From the NCBI GenBank assembly GCA_030765735.1, contig JAVCBZ010000055.1, positions 1 through 8,118 of the forward strand: 8,118 nucleotides of DNA, written 5' to 3'. The notes under the pieces are model-generated. The model searched no databases. It was not told the origin of the DNA and saw nothing but the letters and a program-made list of their open reading frames with translations. The translations under genes were made by a program, and so were the position numbers. Shown here in pieces: positions 1-6,312 of the stretch (its first letter is position 1; every line of letters begins with the position of its first letter). The DNA comes from Candidatus Susulua stagnicola (lineage in GTDB: Bacteria; Omnitrophota; Gorgyraeia; Duberdicusellales; 4484-171).

Positions 1-596
1 CAATGATTACTAAGAAATGTGAAGTTATACCTTTTGAGTGTGTAGTTAGAGGATACCTTTCTGGTTCGGGGTGGAAAGAATATAAAGCTAAACAAAGTGT
101 TTGTGGTATAGAATTACCAGTTGGGTTAAAAGAGTCAAGTAAGTTATCTGAACCTATTTTTACTCCAGCCACTAAAGCTGAAGAGGGGCATGATGAGAAT
201 GTAAGTTTTGATTATATGAAGAATTCAATAGGCGAAAAATTAGCTAATGAAATAAGAGATATTAGTATTGTTATTTATAATAAAGCTGCTGATTATGCTG
301 CGAGGAAAGGTGTAATTATCGCTGATACTAAATTTGAATTTGGTATGTATAATGATAAGTTTATTTTAATTGACGAAGTCCTAACCCCTGATTCATCTCG
401 TTTTTGGCCTAAAGATGATTACGAGCCAGGAAGATCACAGGCAAGCTTTGATAAACAATTTGTTCGTGATTATTTAGATGCTTCTGGTTGGGATAAGGTA
501 CCTCCGGTTCCTGTTTTACCTGATGCAGTAGTGGCAAAGACTCAAGAAAAATATAAACAAGTTTTAAAGATACTTACTGGTGAAGATTTTTTATAA
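1..596 (+). CDS. purC: Phosphoribosylaminoimidazole-succinocarboxamide (SAICAR) synthase, 3' part
   Basis: PurC joins CAIR and aspartate using ATP to give SAICAR in cytosolic de novo purine synthesis. The visible part is the C-terminal two thirds, 197 residues counted from an internal Met at position 3. The first ATG is not the true start: the residues around it (KKCEVIPFECVVRGYLSGSG) match the middle of the family, and the frame is open to the left edge, so about 90-100 N-terminal residues are missing. Recognisable blocks are VVRGYLSGSGWKEY, PIFTPATKAEEGHDEN, GVIIADTKFEFG, LIDEVLTPDSSRFWP and SFDKQFVRDYL. These resemble the long, yeast Ade1-like form (about 300 aa) rather than the short form of about 240 aa. 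The C-terminus (KYKQVLKILTGEDFL, then TAA) looks complete. No other purine gene is visible, and whether it belongs to a pur operon upstream cannot be seen. Confidence 0.95.
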   Translation, partial: MITKKCEVIPFECVVRGYLSGSGWKEYKAKQSVCGIELPVGLKESSKLSEPIFTPATKAEEGHDENVSFDYMKNSIGEKLANEIRDISIVIYNKAADYAARKGVIIADTKFEFGMYNDKFILIDEVLTPDSSRFWPKDDYEPGRSQASFDKQFVRDYLDASGWDKVPPVPVLPDAVVAKTQEKYKQVLKILTGEDFL

Positions 597-630
597 AGAA
601 ATTTGGTTTTAACTTTAAAATTGGTTAGTT

Positions 631-646
631 GAATAATTGATTATTC
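631..646. repeat. 16-bp AT-rich palindrome upstream of the etfB promoter
   Basis: GAATAATTGATTATTC is a perfect 7-bp dyad around a 2-bp centre (TG). It lies 35 nt after the purC stop and ends 10 bp before the TTGACA element of the putative etfB promoter. It could be an operator for a dimeric regulator. As an RNA hairpin it would be weak (mostly A-U pairs, a 2-nt loop, no following T-tract), so a purC terminator is less likely. AT-rich sequence gives such dyads by chance, so confidence in a function is low. Confidence 0.3.
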
Positions 647-655
647 CAAAGTGTG

Positions 656-683
656 TTGACAATTATTAAATATATAGTATTTT
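656..683 (+). promoter_or_regulatory. Putative sigma70-type promoter for etfBA
   Basis: A perfect -35 hexamer TTGACA (656-661) is followed, after 16 bp, by TATTTT (678-683), a 4/6 match to TATAAT. Transcription would start near 690, leaving a leader of about 85 nt before the etfB ATG at 775. The region between is AT-rich and shows no known riboswitch fold that I recognise. Placement between purC and etfB suggests etfBA forms its own transcription unit. Confidence 0.5.
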
Positions 684-774
684 AGAGAGTAAATGTGTAA
701 AGGTGAGAAAGGGTATATGCGTAATGCTCATCCACCCATTAACTCATTAACATGGTAAAATAATAAATAAAGTT

Positions 775-1566
775 ATGAATATAGTAGTTTGTATAAAACA
801 AGTTCCTGACACTACAGATGTAAAGATTAACCCTGAGACCAATACTTTGATAAGGGAAGGGGTTGAGTCTATAATTAATCCTTTTGATATGTATGCTATT
901 GAAGAGGCCGTAAAATTAAAAGAACGTTTTGGCGGTCATACAACAGTTGTTACTATGGGGCCACCTCAAGCCGATAATGCTTTAAGAGAGGCTCTTTCTT
1001 TAGGTATAGATTCAGCAATCCATATTTCTGACCGAGCTTTTGCTGGTTCAGATACTTGGGCTACAAGTTTAATTTTAGCTAAAGCAATTGAGAAAATTAG
1101 TAACTTTGATTTGGTAATTTGTGGCAAACAAGCCTCAGACGGGGATACTGCTCAAGTTGGGCCAGGCATAGCTACTCATCTTGATCTGCCACAAGCAACT
1201 TATGTACGCAGAGTAGATTCTGTGCATCTTGATGCTAGTCCTAAGGTTATGGTGGTAGAACGATTGCTTGAAGAAGGTTATGAATTAATAGAGCTTCAAT
1301 TACCAGCATTGATTACAGTAGTAAAAGAAATAAACGAACCAAGATTACCTTCTTTAAGAGGTAAAATGAGTGCAAAGAGAGCTGAAATCACTTCTTGGGG
1401 CAATAAAGATTTAGGTTTGTCTGAAGACCAAATTGGTCTTAATGGTTCGCCAACACAAGTTGTTAAGATATTTACACCTGTAGCTAAACAAGGTGGGAAG
1501 ACTTTTCAAGGAGAACCTCAAGAAGTAGTTAATCAATTATTTAATGAAATTAAAGACATTCTTTAG
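775..1566 (+). CDS. etfB: Electron transfer flavoprotein beta subunit, probably bifurcating type
   Basis: EtfB pairs with EtfA to form a cytosolic flavoprotein that moves electrons between a dehydrogenase and other carriers. At 263 aa it has the usual family length. Motifs visible: KQVPDT at residues 8-13, NPFD at 35-38, GKQASDGDTAQVGP ending at residue 130, and the beta-subunit signature running from VVERLLEEGYELIEL to PRLPSLRGKMSAKR. The DGDTAQVGP sequence (122-130) resembles that of ETFs with FAD in the beta subunit, which use NADH for electron bifurcation (Clostridium Bcd-Etf and Acetobacterium CarDE types). Classic mitochondrial-type ETFs, which bind AMP there, have a different sequence. 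Bifurcation is therefore an inference from family knowledge. The ATG has no Shine-Dalgarno sequence in front of it. etfA follows after 54 nt with no terminator between, so the two are probably cotranscribed. Confidence 0.95.
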   Translation: MNIVVCIKQVPDTTDVKINPETNTLIREGVESIINPFDMYAIEEAVKLKERFGGHTTVVTMGPPQADNALREALSLGIDSAIHISDRAFAGSDTWATSLILAKAIEKISNFDLVICGKQASDGDTAQVGPGIATHLDLPQATYVRRVDSVHLDASPKVMVVERLLEEGYELIELQLPALITVVKEINEPRLPSLRGKMSAKRAEITSWGNKDLGLSEDQIGLNGSPTQVVKIFTPVAKQGGKTFQGEPQEVVNQLFNEIKDIL

Positions 1567-1620
1567 AAAATTTCGGGATCAAGATTTTATTAACTATATA
1601 CTAAATACTAACGACTAAAA

Positions 1621-2808
1621 ATGAGCGGGATAAAAGTAAATTTAGATAAGTGTGTTGGTTGTGGTCTTTGTCTTAAAGCTTGTCCTATGGCAGCGATAGA
1701 GCTAAAAGACATGAAGGCAGTAATTGATTTAGATAAATGTAATCTTTGTGGAGCTTGCATAGAGAGTTGTACTTTTTCTGCAATAAAAATTGAACGTAAA
1801 GCTGTAGTTAAAGATGATATATCAAGCTATAAAGGGGTTTGGGTATTTGCTGAGCAAAGAGATGGCATTGTTGCTTCAGTAGCATTTGAGTTATTAGCAA
1901 AAGCAAAAGAATTGGCTAAAGATCTTAATACTTATGTTGGAGCGATATTACTTGGTAGTAATATAACAGATAAAGCTCAAGAATTAATTTATCGTGGTGC
2001 TGATAAAGTATTTGTTGTTGATTCACCAGCGTTAGAACATTATATTGCTGAGAATTACACTAAAGTTATATCAGGGTTAATTGGAAAATATAAGCCTGAA
2101 ATTATTTTGGCTGGAGCCACTACTACTGGAAGAAGTTTAGTTTCAAGAATAGCTGTAAATATTTATGCTGGGTTAACTGCTGATTGTACTGGCTTAGACA
2201 TTGATAAAGAAAAAAAGATTTTAATTCAAACTCGTCCAGCTTTTGGTGGCAATATTATGGCTCAAATTATATCTCCAAATCATAGACCTCAAATGGCAAC
2301 AGTTCGTCATAAAGTAATGCCTGAGGCTATTGCTGATAGTTCAAGAAAAGGTGAGATAATCAAAGATAATTTTGATCAGAACTTACAAGATAAGAGAATA
2401 AAATTCCTAGATTTTATAAAAGAAGCTATTTCTACTGTTAATTTGTCTGAAGCTGATATTATTGTTTCAGGTGGACGAGGATTAGGTGAAGGCAAGAACT
2501 TTTCTTTAATCGAAGAATTAGCAGAAGTCTTAGGTGCTGCAGTGGGTTCTTCCAGAGCTAGTGTAGATGCTGGTTGGATTCCTTATTCTCATCAAGTTGG
2601 GCAGACTGGAAGAACTGTCTGTCCTAAGATATATATTGCTTGTGGCATATCTGGTCAAATTCAACACTTAGTTGGTATGCAATCAGCCAAAACTATTATT
2701 GCTATTAATAAGGATCCTGATGCTCCGATATTTAAGGTTGCTGATTATAGCATTGTTGGTGATATTTTTAAAGTTATCCCTCTTCTGATTAAAAAATTAA
2801 AACAGTAG
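1621..2808 (+). CDS. etfA: Electron transfer flavoprotein alpha subunit with N-terminal 2x[4Fe-4S] ferredoxin domain
   Basis: EtfA partner of the preceding EtfB. At 395 aa it is longer than a plain EtfA (about 320 aa) because of an N-terminal bacterial ferredoxin domain. Cys 11, 14, 17 and 21 (CVGCGLCLKACP) and Cys 40, 43, 46 and 50 (CNLCGACIESC) can hold two [4Fe-4S] clusters; the last Cys is followed by Thr rather than the usual Pro. An alpha/beta ETF domain follows from about residue 70. The C-terminal FAD domain has SGGRGLG (283-289), GSSRASVDAGW (309-319, with Arg312 expected near the flavin), QVGQTGR (325-331), GISGQIQH (342-349) and AINKDPDAPIF. Such fused EtfA proteins are known in anaerobic caffeyl-CoA reductase and lactate dehydrogenase complexes. 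No Shine-Dalgarno is visible. The stop codon TAG is part of a GTAGGGG palindromic repeat, so the gene's last bases border or were altered by that element. Confidence 0.95.
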   Translation: MSGIKVNLDKCVGCGLCLKACPMAAIELKDMKAVIDLDKCNLCGACIESCTFSAIKIERKAVVKDDISSYKGVWVFAEQRDGIVASVAFELLAKAKELAKDLNTYVGAILLGSNITDKAQELIYRGADKVFVVDSPALEHYIAENYTKVISGLIGKYKPEIILAGATTTGRSLVSRIAVNIYAGLTADCTGLDIDKEKKILIQTRPAFGGNIMAQIISPNHRPQMATVRHKVMPEAIADSSRKGEIIKDNFDQNLQDKRIKFLDFIKEAISTVNLSEADIIVSGGRGLGEGKNFSLIEELAEVLGAAVGSSRASVDAGWIPYSHQVGQTGRTVCPKIYIACGISGQIQHLVGMQSAKTIIAINKDPDAPIFKVADYSIVGDIFKVIPLLIKKLKQ

Positions 2809-2830
2809 GGGCGAAACTATGTTTTCGCCC
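2805..2830. repeat. GTAGGGG-family palindromic repeat overlapping the etfA stop codon
   Basis: The element begins GTAGGGG and ends CGCCC. GGGCGAAA (2809-2816) pairs perfectly with TTTCGCCC (2823-2830) around the 6-nt loop CTATGT. Its second to fourth bases are the TAG stop of etfA. No T-tract follows, so it is a poor + strand terminator, though the hairpin could slow 3' exonuclease decay or modulate read-through into smc. The start and architecture match two more elements at 6090-6114 and 6220-6245. From memory, short intergenic palindromes starting GTAGGGG are common in many bacterial genomes and resemble REP-like, non-autonomous elements. Confidence 0.7.
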
Positions 2831-2854
2831 ACATTAATATAATTTCATATCATT

Positions 2855-5800
2855 ATGTATTTAAAAGAATTAGAAATTTTTGGTTTTAAATCCTTCCCTG
2901 ATAAGACTTCTCTTAAATTTGAATCAGGAATAACTTCAGTAGTTGGACCTAATGGCTGTGGCAAAAGCAATGTCTTTGATGCTATCAAGTGGGCCCTAGG
3001 AGAACAAAGTCCTAAATCTTTGCGAGGAGCTAAGATGGAAGATGTAATTTTTAATGGCACTGAACATCAGGCTCCTTTAAATTATGCTGAAGTTGGTTTA
3101 ACTTTCTGCAATGAAGATAAGTATTTACCTATTGATTATAAAGAAGTGTTAGTTGCTCGTCGTCTTTATCGTTCCGGTGAAAGTCAATATTTTATAAACA
3201 AGAACGTAGTTAGATTAAAAGATGTCCAAGAACTTTTCATGGGGACAGGTATTGGAGAGTCTACTTACTCTTTTATTGAACAGGGTAAAATTGAAATTTT
3301 CTTAAGCTATAAGCCTGAAGATAAGAGATTAATATTTGACGAGGCTAGTGGAATAGTAAAGTATAAAGAGAGAAAAAGGGAAACTTTGCGCCGCTTAGAT
3401 GAAGCTGAAGAAAATATACTTCGTTTAGAAGATATACTCTTTGAAGTGAGAAGACAAATACGTTATCTTGAGAGACAGGTGTCTAAAGCAAAGAAGTACA
3501 AAGAAGTTCAAGAGGAATTAGTTAGAATTGAAAATAAAATTGCTACGGTTCAATTTTTAGAATTAGAAGTAAAAATTAATAAAATCAACCAAGAATTAAA
3601 TCTTTTTGAAGAGAAAGAAAGAGGAAAAGAAGGGCAACTAGAAGAGGTAAGCAACAGGTGGGAAGAGTTAAATCATCAGTTAAGATTATTGAGAGGTAAA
3701 CTTGAAGAAGCTGCAACTGATATTGTTTCTTTAAATGCTAAGATAGAAAGTTTTACTAGCCACATTAGTGTTGATAAACAAAGAATAAACGAATTAGAAC
3801 AACGGAATATTACTCTTGGATTGACTCGTACTAATCTTAATCAAAGATTACAAGTGCAAGAGAAGAGAAGTCAAGAAGAAGCAGCTCGGATGGAAACTAT
3901 TAAAATAAATTTAAAAGGCTTAGTCGAAGCAGTTGAAAAAGTATCTCATGAAAAAGAAAATATTAAAATTGAAGTAGATAATACTAGAAGAGAAGTTAAT
4001 GAAGAAAAAACAAAAATTTTAAATTTAGAGAGTCAGAGAGTTCAGTTTCAAAATACTTTTATAGAGACTCAAACTAAGTTATCTTCTTTAGTTAATAGAA
4101 AGAAAAGATTGATTTTAGATAAAGCTAAACTAGACACTTTGCTAACAGAGAATAAGTATAATTTAGAGCTAGTTAGTGAAGAATCTAAAAAAATCAGTGA
4201 TCAGCTAAAAAGTTTACAAGATTCAAAAAGCGGTTTAGCTCAAAAAGAAAAAGAATTAACTGACTTCATGGAAGATTTAAGATCAAAGTTAGTTGATAAA
4301 GAAAAAGAACTTTTAGAGTTAAAGGCAACTTATGATTTTTTAAAAGATTTAAGAATAAAATATGAAACTTTTTCAGTTCGCAAGAAAGTTACTGTTATCT
4401 TTGATGAAGAACCAAAAGATATCAATAAATTGGTAGCTTCCTTGCAAGATGTAGTTTTTAAAAAAGATGATAAAGGATTTTCAGCTCAATTAGAGGTTAA
4501 AGTTGTTTCTTTTGAAGAGAAGCAGTTGGAAGATAAAATTGCTTTTACTGAAAGGGAGATAGAAGAGATAAAACAAGAACAAGAAAGAGTCAGCCAACAG
4601 AGAAGTGAACTTAATAAAGAATTAACAAGTGAAAATACTCAGATTGAGGAAGTCCGAATAAAATTACAGCAAAGCTTACAAGAAAAGGATAGTTTATTTC
4701 GGGAAGTTGAACGTTTAGAGGAAGAGTCAGAACTCTTGTCTCAAGAAGAAAAGACCACTCTTGATGATGTCGGAGATTGCCAGAGGAAGCAAAATGAGAC
4801 AGAAAATGAGTTAATGGCTTATAAAAGTGATTTAGATAAAGCTAATCAAAAATTGTTTCTGTCAAACGAAATTATAAATAATGGTTTAGAGAGAATAAAA
4901 AATATAGATCTTGAATCAACTCGTAATCTTGCTGAAGAACAATCGTTGCATAGGGAGAGTGAATCTTTAGAATCAAAAGTTACTCTTTTTCAAGATGAAA
5001 TAAATAATATTAAAAATGATTTAAAACAAGTTGATAAAGAAGAAGAAGAAAATAAACTTAAAGTTATTTCTTTTAATAACAAAATAGAGAGTTCAGAAGT
5101 AAAGATAGAGGAAGATAAGCTTAAAATAGAGGAAAGGATAAAAGGCAAACAAGTTTTAGAAGAAGAGGGATTGGTTTTAAATAATAATATTCATAAGGTT
5201 AAAGAAGACATACAAGGTCTTGAAAAAGAATCTCAGGGCTTGCGTGATTCTGCTTATAATAAGAAATTAGAGATTCAAAGTTTAGAGTATGAGAAAGAAA
5301 AGATAAGAGATTATTTACAGCAGGTGTATCAAGTTGATTTTGATATTACTAGTCAGGGTGAAGTTGTAGAGGGTATTGATATTCTTGCAATAAGTAAGGA
5401 AAAGCTACAAAAAAGAGTTAAATCTTTAGGTGAAGTCAATATGGTAGCTATTGAGGAATTTGAAGAACTAAAAAAGAGAGAAGAATTCCTAGATAGTCAA
5501 AAACAGGATTTGGTTACATCTAAAGAGAGTTTAAAAAAAGCAATTTTAAAAATTAATCGTACTTCGAAAGAACTTTTCTTAGATACTTTTACTAAAATAG
5601 AACAAGAATTTAAGAAAAATTTTAAGTTTTTATTTAATGGTGGCAGAGCTAATCTTATTCTTATTGATAAAGATAATATTTTAGAGTCAGGAGTAGAGAT
5701 TGAAGTCCAACCTCCAGGTAAAAAATTACAGAACGTTTCTCTTCTCTCAGGAGGAGAAAAAGCTTTAACAGCCATATCATTAGTTTTTGCTATTTTTACC

Positions 5801-6037
5801 GTAAGACCATCACCTTTGTGTGTTCTTGATGAAATAGATGCTCCTTTAGATGAGGCTAATGTTGATAGATTTAATCATCTCTTAAAACAGTTTGCTTCTT
5901 TTTCTCAGTTTATTTTAATTACTCATAATAAGAAAACTATGAGTAATGCTGATGTCTTGTATGGTATTACTATGCAGGAGAGAGGTATTTCTAAAGTTGT
6001 ATCAGTAAAATTTGCTGCCCAAGAAGCCGTTTCTTAA
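2855..6037 (+). CDS. smc: Chromosome segregation ATPase Smc with a shortened, non-canonical hinge
   Basis: Smc is the ATPase of the bacterial condensin that organises and segregates the chromosome, normally with ScpA and ScpB (not in this window). Head motifs are intact: Walker A GPNGCGKS (31-38), the conserved Arg57 of KSLRG, Q-loop Gln143 (FIEQGKIE), the ABC signature LLSGGEKA (963-970), Walker B CVLDEID with catalytic Glu993, and a D-loop APLDE (996-1000). Two charged coiled-coil arms run from about 165-492 and 560-900. The length of 1060 aa is about 100 short of typical bacterial Smc (about 1180). The deficit lies at the midpoint: residues 493-507 (YDFLKDLRIKYETFS) resemble the usual lead-in to the hinge, but the glycine-rich hinge of about 150 residues is absent, replaced by about 50-60 residues. 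The start fits the family N-terminus (MYLKELEIFGFKSF); no Shine-Dalgarno precedes it. Confidence 0.95.
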   Translation: MYLKELEIFGFKSFPDKTSLKFESGITSVVGPNGCGKSNVFDAIKWALGEQSPKSLRGAKMEDVIFNGTEHQAPLNYAEVGLTFCNEDKYLPIDYKEVLVARRLYRSGESQYFINKNVVRLKDVQELFMGTGIGESTYSFIEQGKIEIFLSYKPEDKRLIFDEASGIVKYKERKRETLRRLDEAEENILRLEDILFEVRRQIRYLERQVSKAKKYKEVQEELVRIENKIATVQFLELEVKINKINQELNLFEEKERGKEGQLEEVSNRWEELNHQLRLLRGKLEEAATDIVSLNAKIESFTSHISVDKQRINELEQRNITLGLTRTNLNQRLQVQEKRSQEEAARMETIKINLKGLVEAVEKVSHEKENIKIEVDNTRREVNEEKTKILNLESQRVQFQNTFIETQTKLSSLVNRKKRLILDKAKLDTLLTENKYNLELVSEESKKISDQLKSLQDSKSGLAQKEKELTDFMEDLRSKLVDKEKELLELKATYDFLKDLRIKYETFSVRKKVTVIFDEEPKDINKLVASLQDVVFKKDDKGFSAQLEVKVVSFEEKQLEDKIAFTEREIEEIKQEQERVSQQRSELNKELTSENTQIEEVRIKLQQSLQEKDSLFREVERLEEESELLSQEEKTTLDDVGDCQRKQNETENELMAYKSDLDKANQKLFLSNEIINNGLERIKNIDLESTRNLAEEQSLHRESESLESKVTLFQDEINNIKNDLKQVDKEEEENKLKVISFNNKIESSEVKIEEDKLKIEERIKGKQVLEEEGLVLNNNIHKVKEDIQGLEKESQGLRDSAYNKKLEIQSLEYEKEKIRDYLQQVYQVDFDITSQGEVVEGIDILAISKEKLQKRVKSLGEVNMVAIEEFEELKKREEFLDSQKQDLVTSKESLKKAILKINRTSKELFLDTFTKIEQEFKKNFKFLFNGGRANLILIDKDNILESGVEIEVQPPGKKLQNVSLLSGGEKALTAISLVFAIFTVRPSPLCVLDEIDAPLDEANVDRFNHLLKQFASFSQFILITHNKKTMSNADVLYGITMQERGISKVVSVKFAAQEAVS

Positions 6038-6089
6038 ATTATTTTTAAATAAACAATGGCACAATATAGCAAACCCATATAATAATATC

Positions 6090-6114
6090 GTAGGGGAGGC
6101 CTTGCGTCGGCCCG
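6090..6114 (+). repeat. GTAGGGG-family repeat, copy in forward orientation
   Basis: It begins GTAGGGGAGG (6090-6099) and continues through CCTTGCGTC to CGGCCCG. Its own internal palindrome is degenerate, but it matches the reverse complement of 6220-6245: GTAGGGGAGG (10 bp) and GGCCTTGCGTC (11 bp) are both shared exactly, apart from a one-base indel in the G run. Its G+C content contrasts with the very AT-rich surroundings. Confidence 0.7.
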
Positions 6115-6219
6115 AATCAATACGATAATATAAAATTGGATGAATATATCATTATGCCCAAGTAAATCCACGGCATTTTAATCATTAATAATATTAATTA
6201 TAATAAATGGACAAATTTA

Positions 6220-6245
6220 CGGGAGGACGCAAGGCCCTCCCCTAC
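6220..6245 (-). repeat. GTAGGGG-family repeat, copy in reverse orientation
   Basis: Read on the - strand it begins GTAGGGGAGGG and ends CCTCCCG. It forms its own stem, with GGGAGG pairing to CCTCCC around GCCTTGCGT. It is the inverted partner of 6090-6114, so a transcript through the region could fold into a long GC-rich stem between the two copies instead of two small hairpins. It lies about 70 nt upstream of the likely queA start. Confidence 0.7.
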
Positions 6246-6312
6246 AATGTCTGATATTATTTGTTCATTATAAAATTATCAACTTTTGCTATTATCTGGT
6301 AGAATAACCGAT

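Larger units (their letters stand above)
6081..6261. repeat. Composite inverted-repeat element in the smc-queA gap (BIME- or MITE-like)
   Basis: Two GTAGGGG-family copies in opposite orientation (6090-6114 and 6220-6245) are enclosed by a further 9-bp inverted pair, AATAATATC (6081-6089) and GATATTATT (6253-6261). Between them is an AT-rich linker of about 105 nt that holds an odd-length palindrome, ATTAATAATATTAAT (6184-6198), and TACGAT (6121-6126), the inverse of ATCGTA (6087-6092). The arrangement recalls paired REP sequences (BIMEs) or a small foldback element. No coding sequence is inside, and I see no clear target-site duplication. The whole 6038-6312 gap otherwise holds only AT-rich sequence and no convincing terminator or promoter. 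Confidence 0.55.

Noticed and set aside
693..758. A 21-codon ORF in the etfB leader starting with ATG at 693.
   Set aside because: It is too short to judge, has no Shine-Dalgarno and no recognisable sequence, and such frames are expected by chance. It would only deserve attention if conserved upstream of etfB in relatives.
1567..1620. A separate promoter for etfA (TATACT at 1597-1602).
   Set aside because: There is no matching -35 element at the right spacing, and the short gap and shared function favour cotranscription with etfB.
2809..2843. The hairpin after etfA as an intrinsic terminator.
   Set aside because: The stem is good, but the sequence after it (ACATTAATATAATTTC) has no run of T. 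The matching repeats elsewhere show it belongs to a dispersed family.
2845..3060. A 71-codon open frame on the - strand.
   Set aside because: It lies almost entirely within the start of smc, antisense to the Walker A region, where smc has clear family motifs; it is a shadow frame.
5497..5775. A 92-codon open frame on the - strand.
   Set aside because: It is antisense to the C-terminal head of smc, including the LSGGEK signature, and has no recognisable protein features.
6261..6312. A promoter for queA (TATAAA at 6269-6274).
   Set aside because: No -35 element lies 15-19 bp upstream, and AT-rich sequence gives TATA-like hexamers readily.
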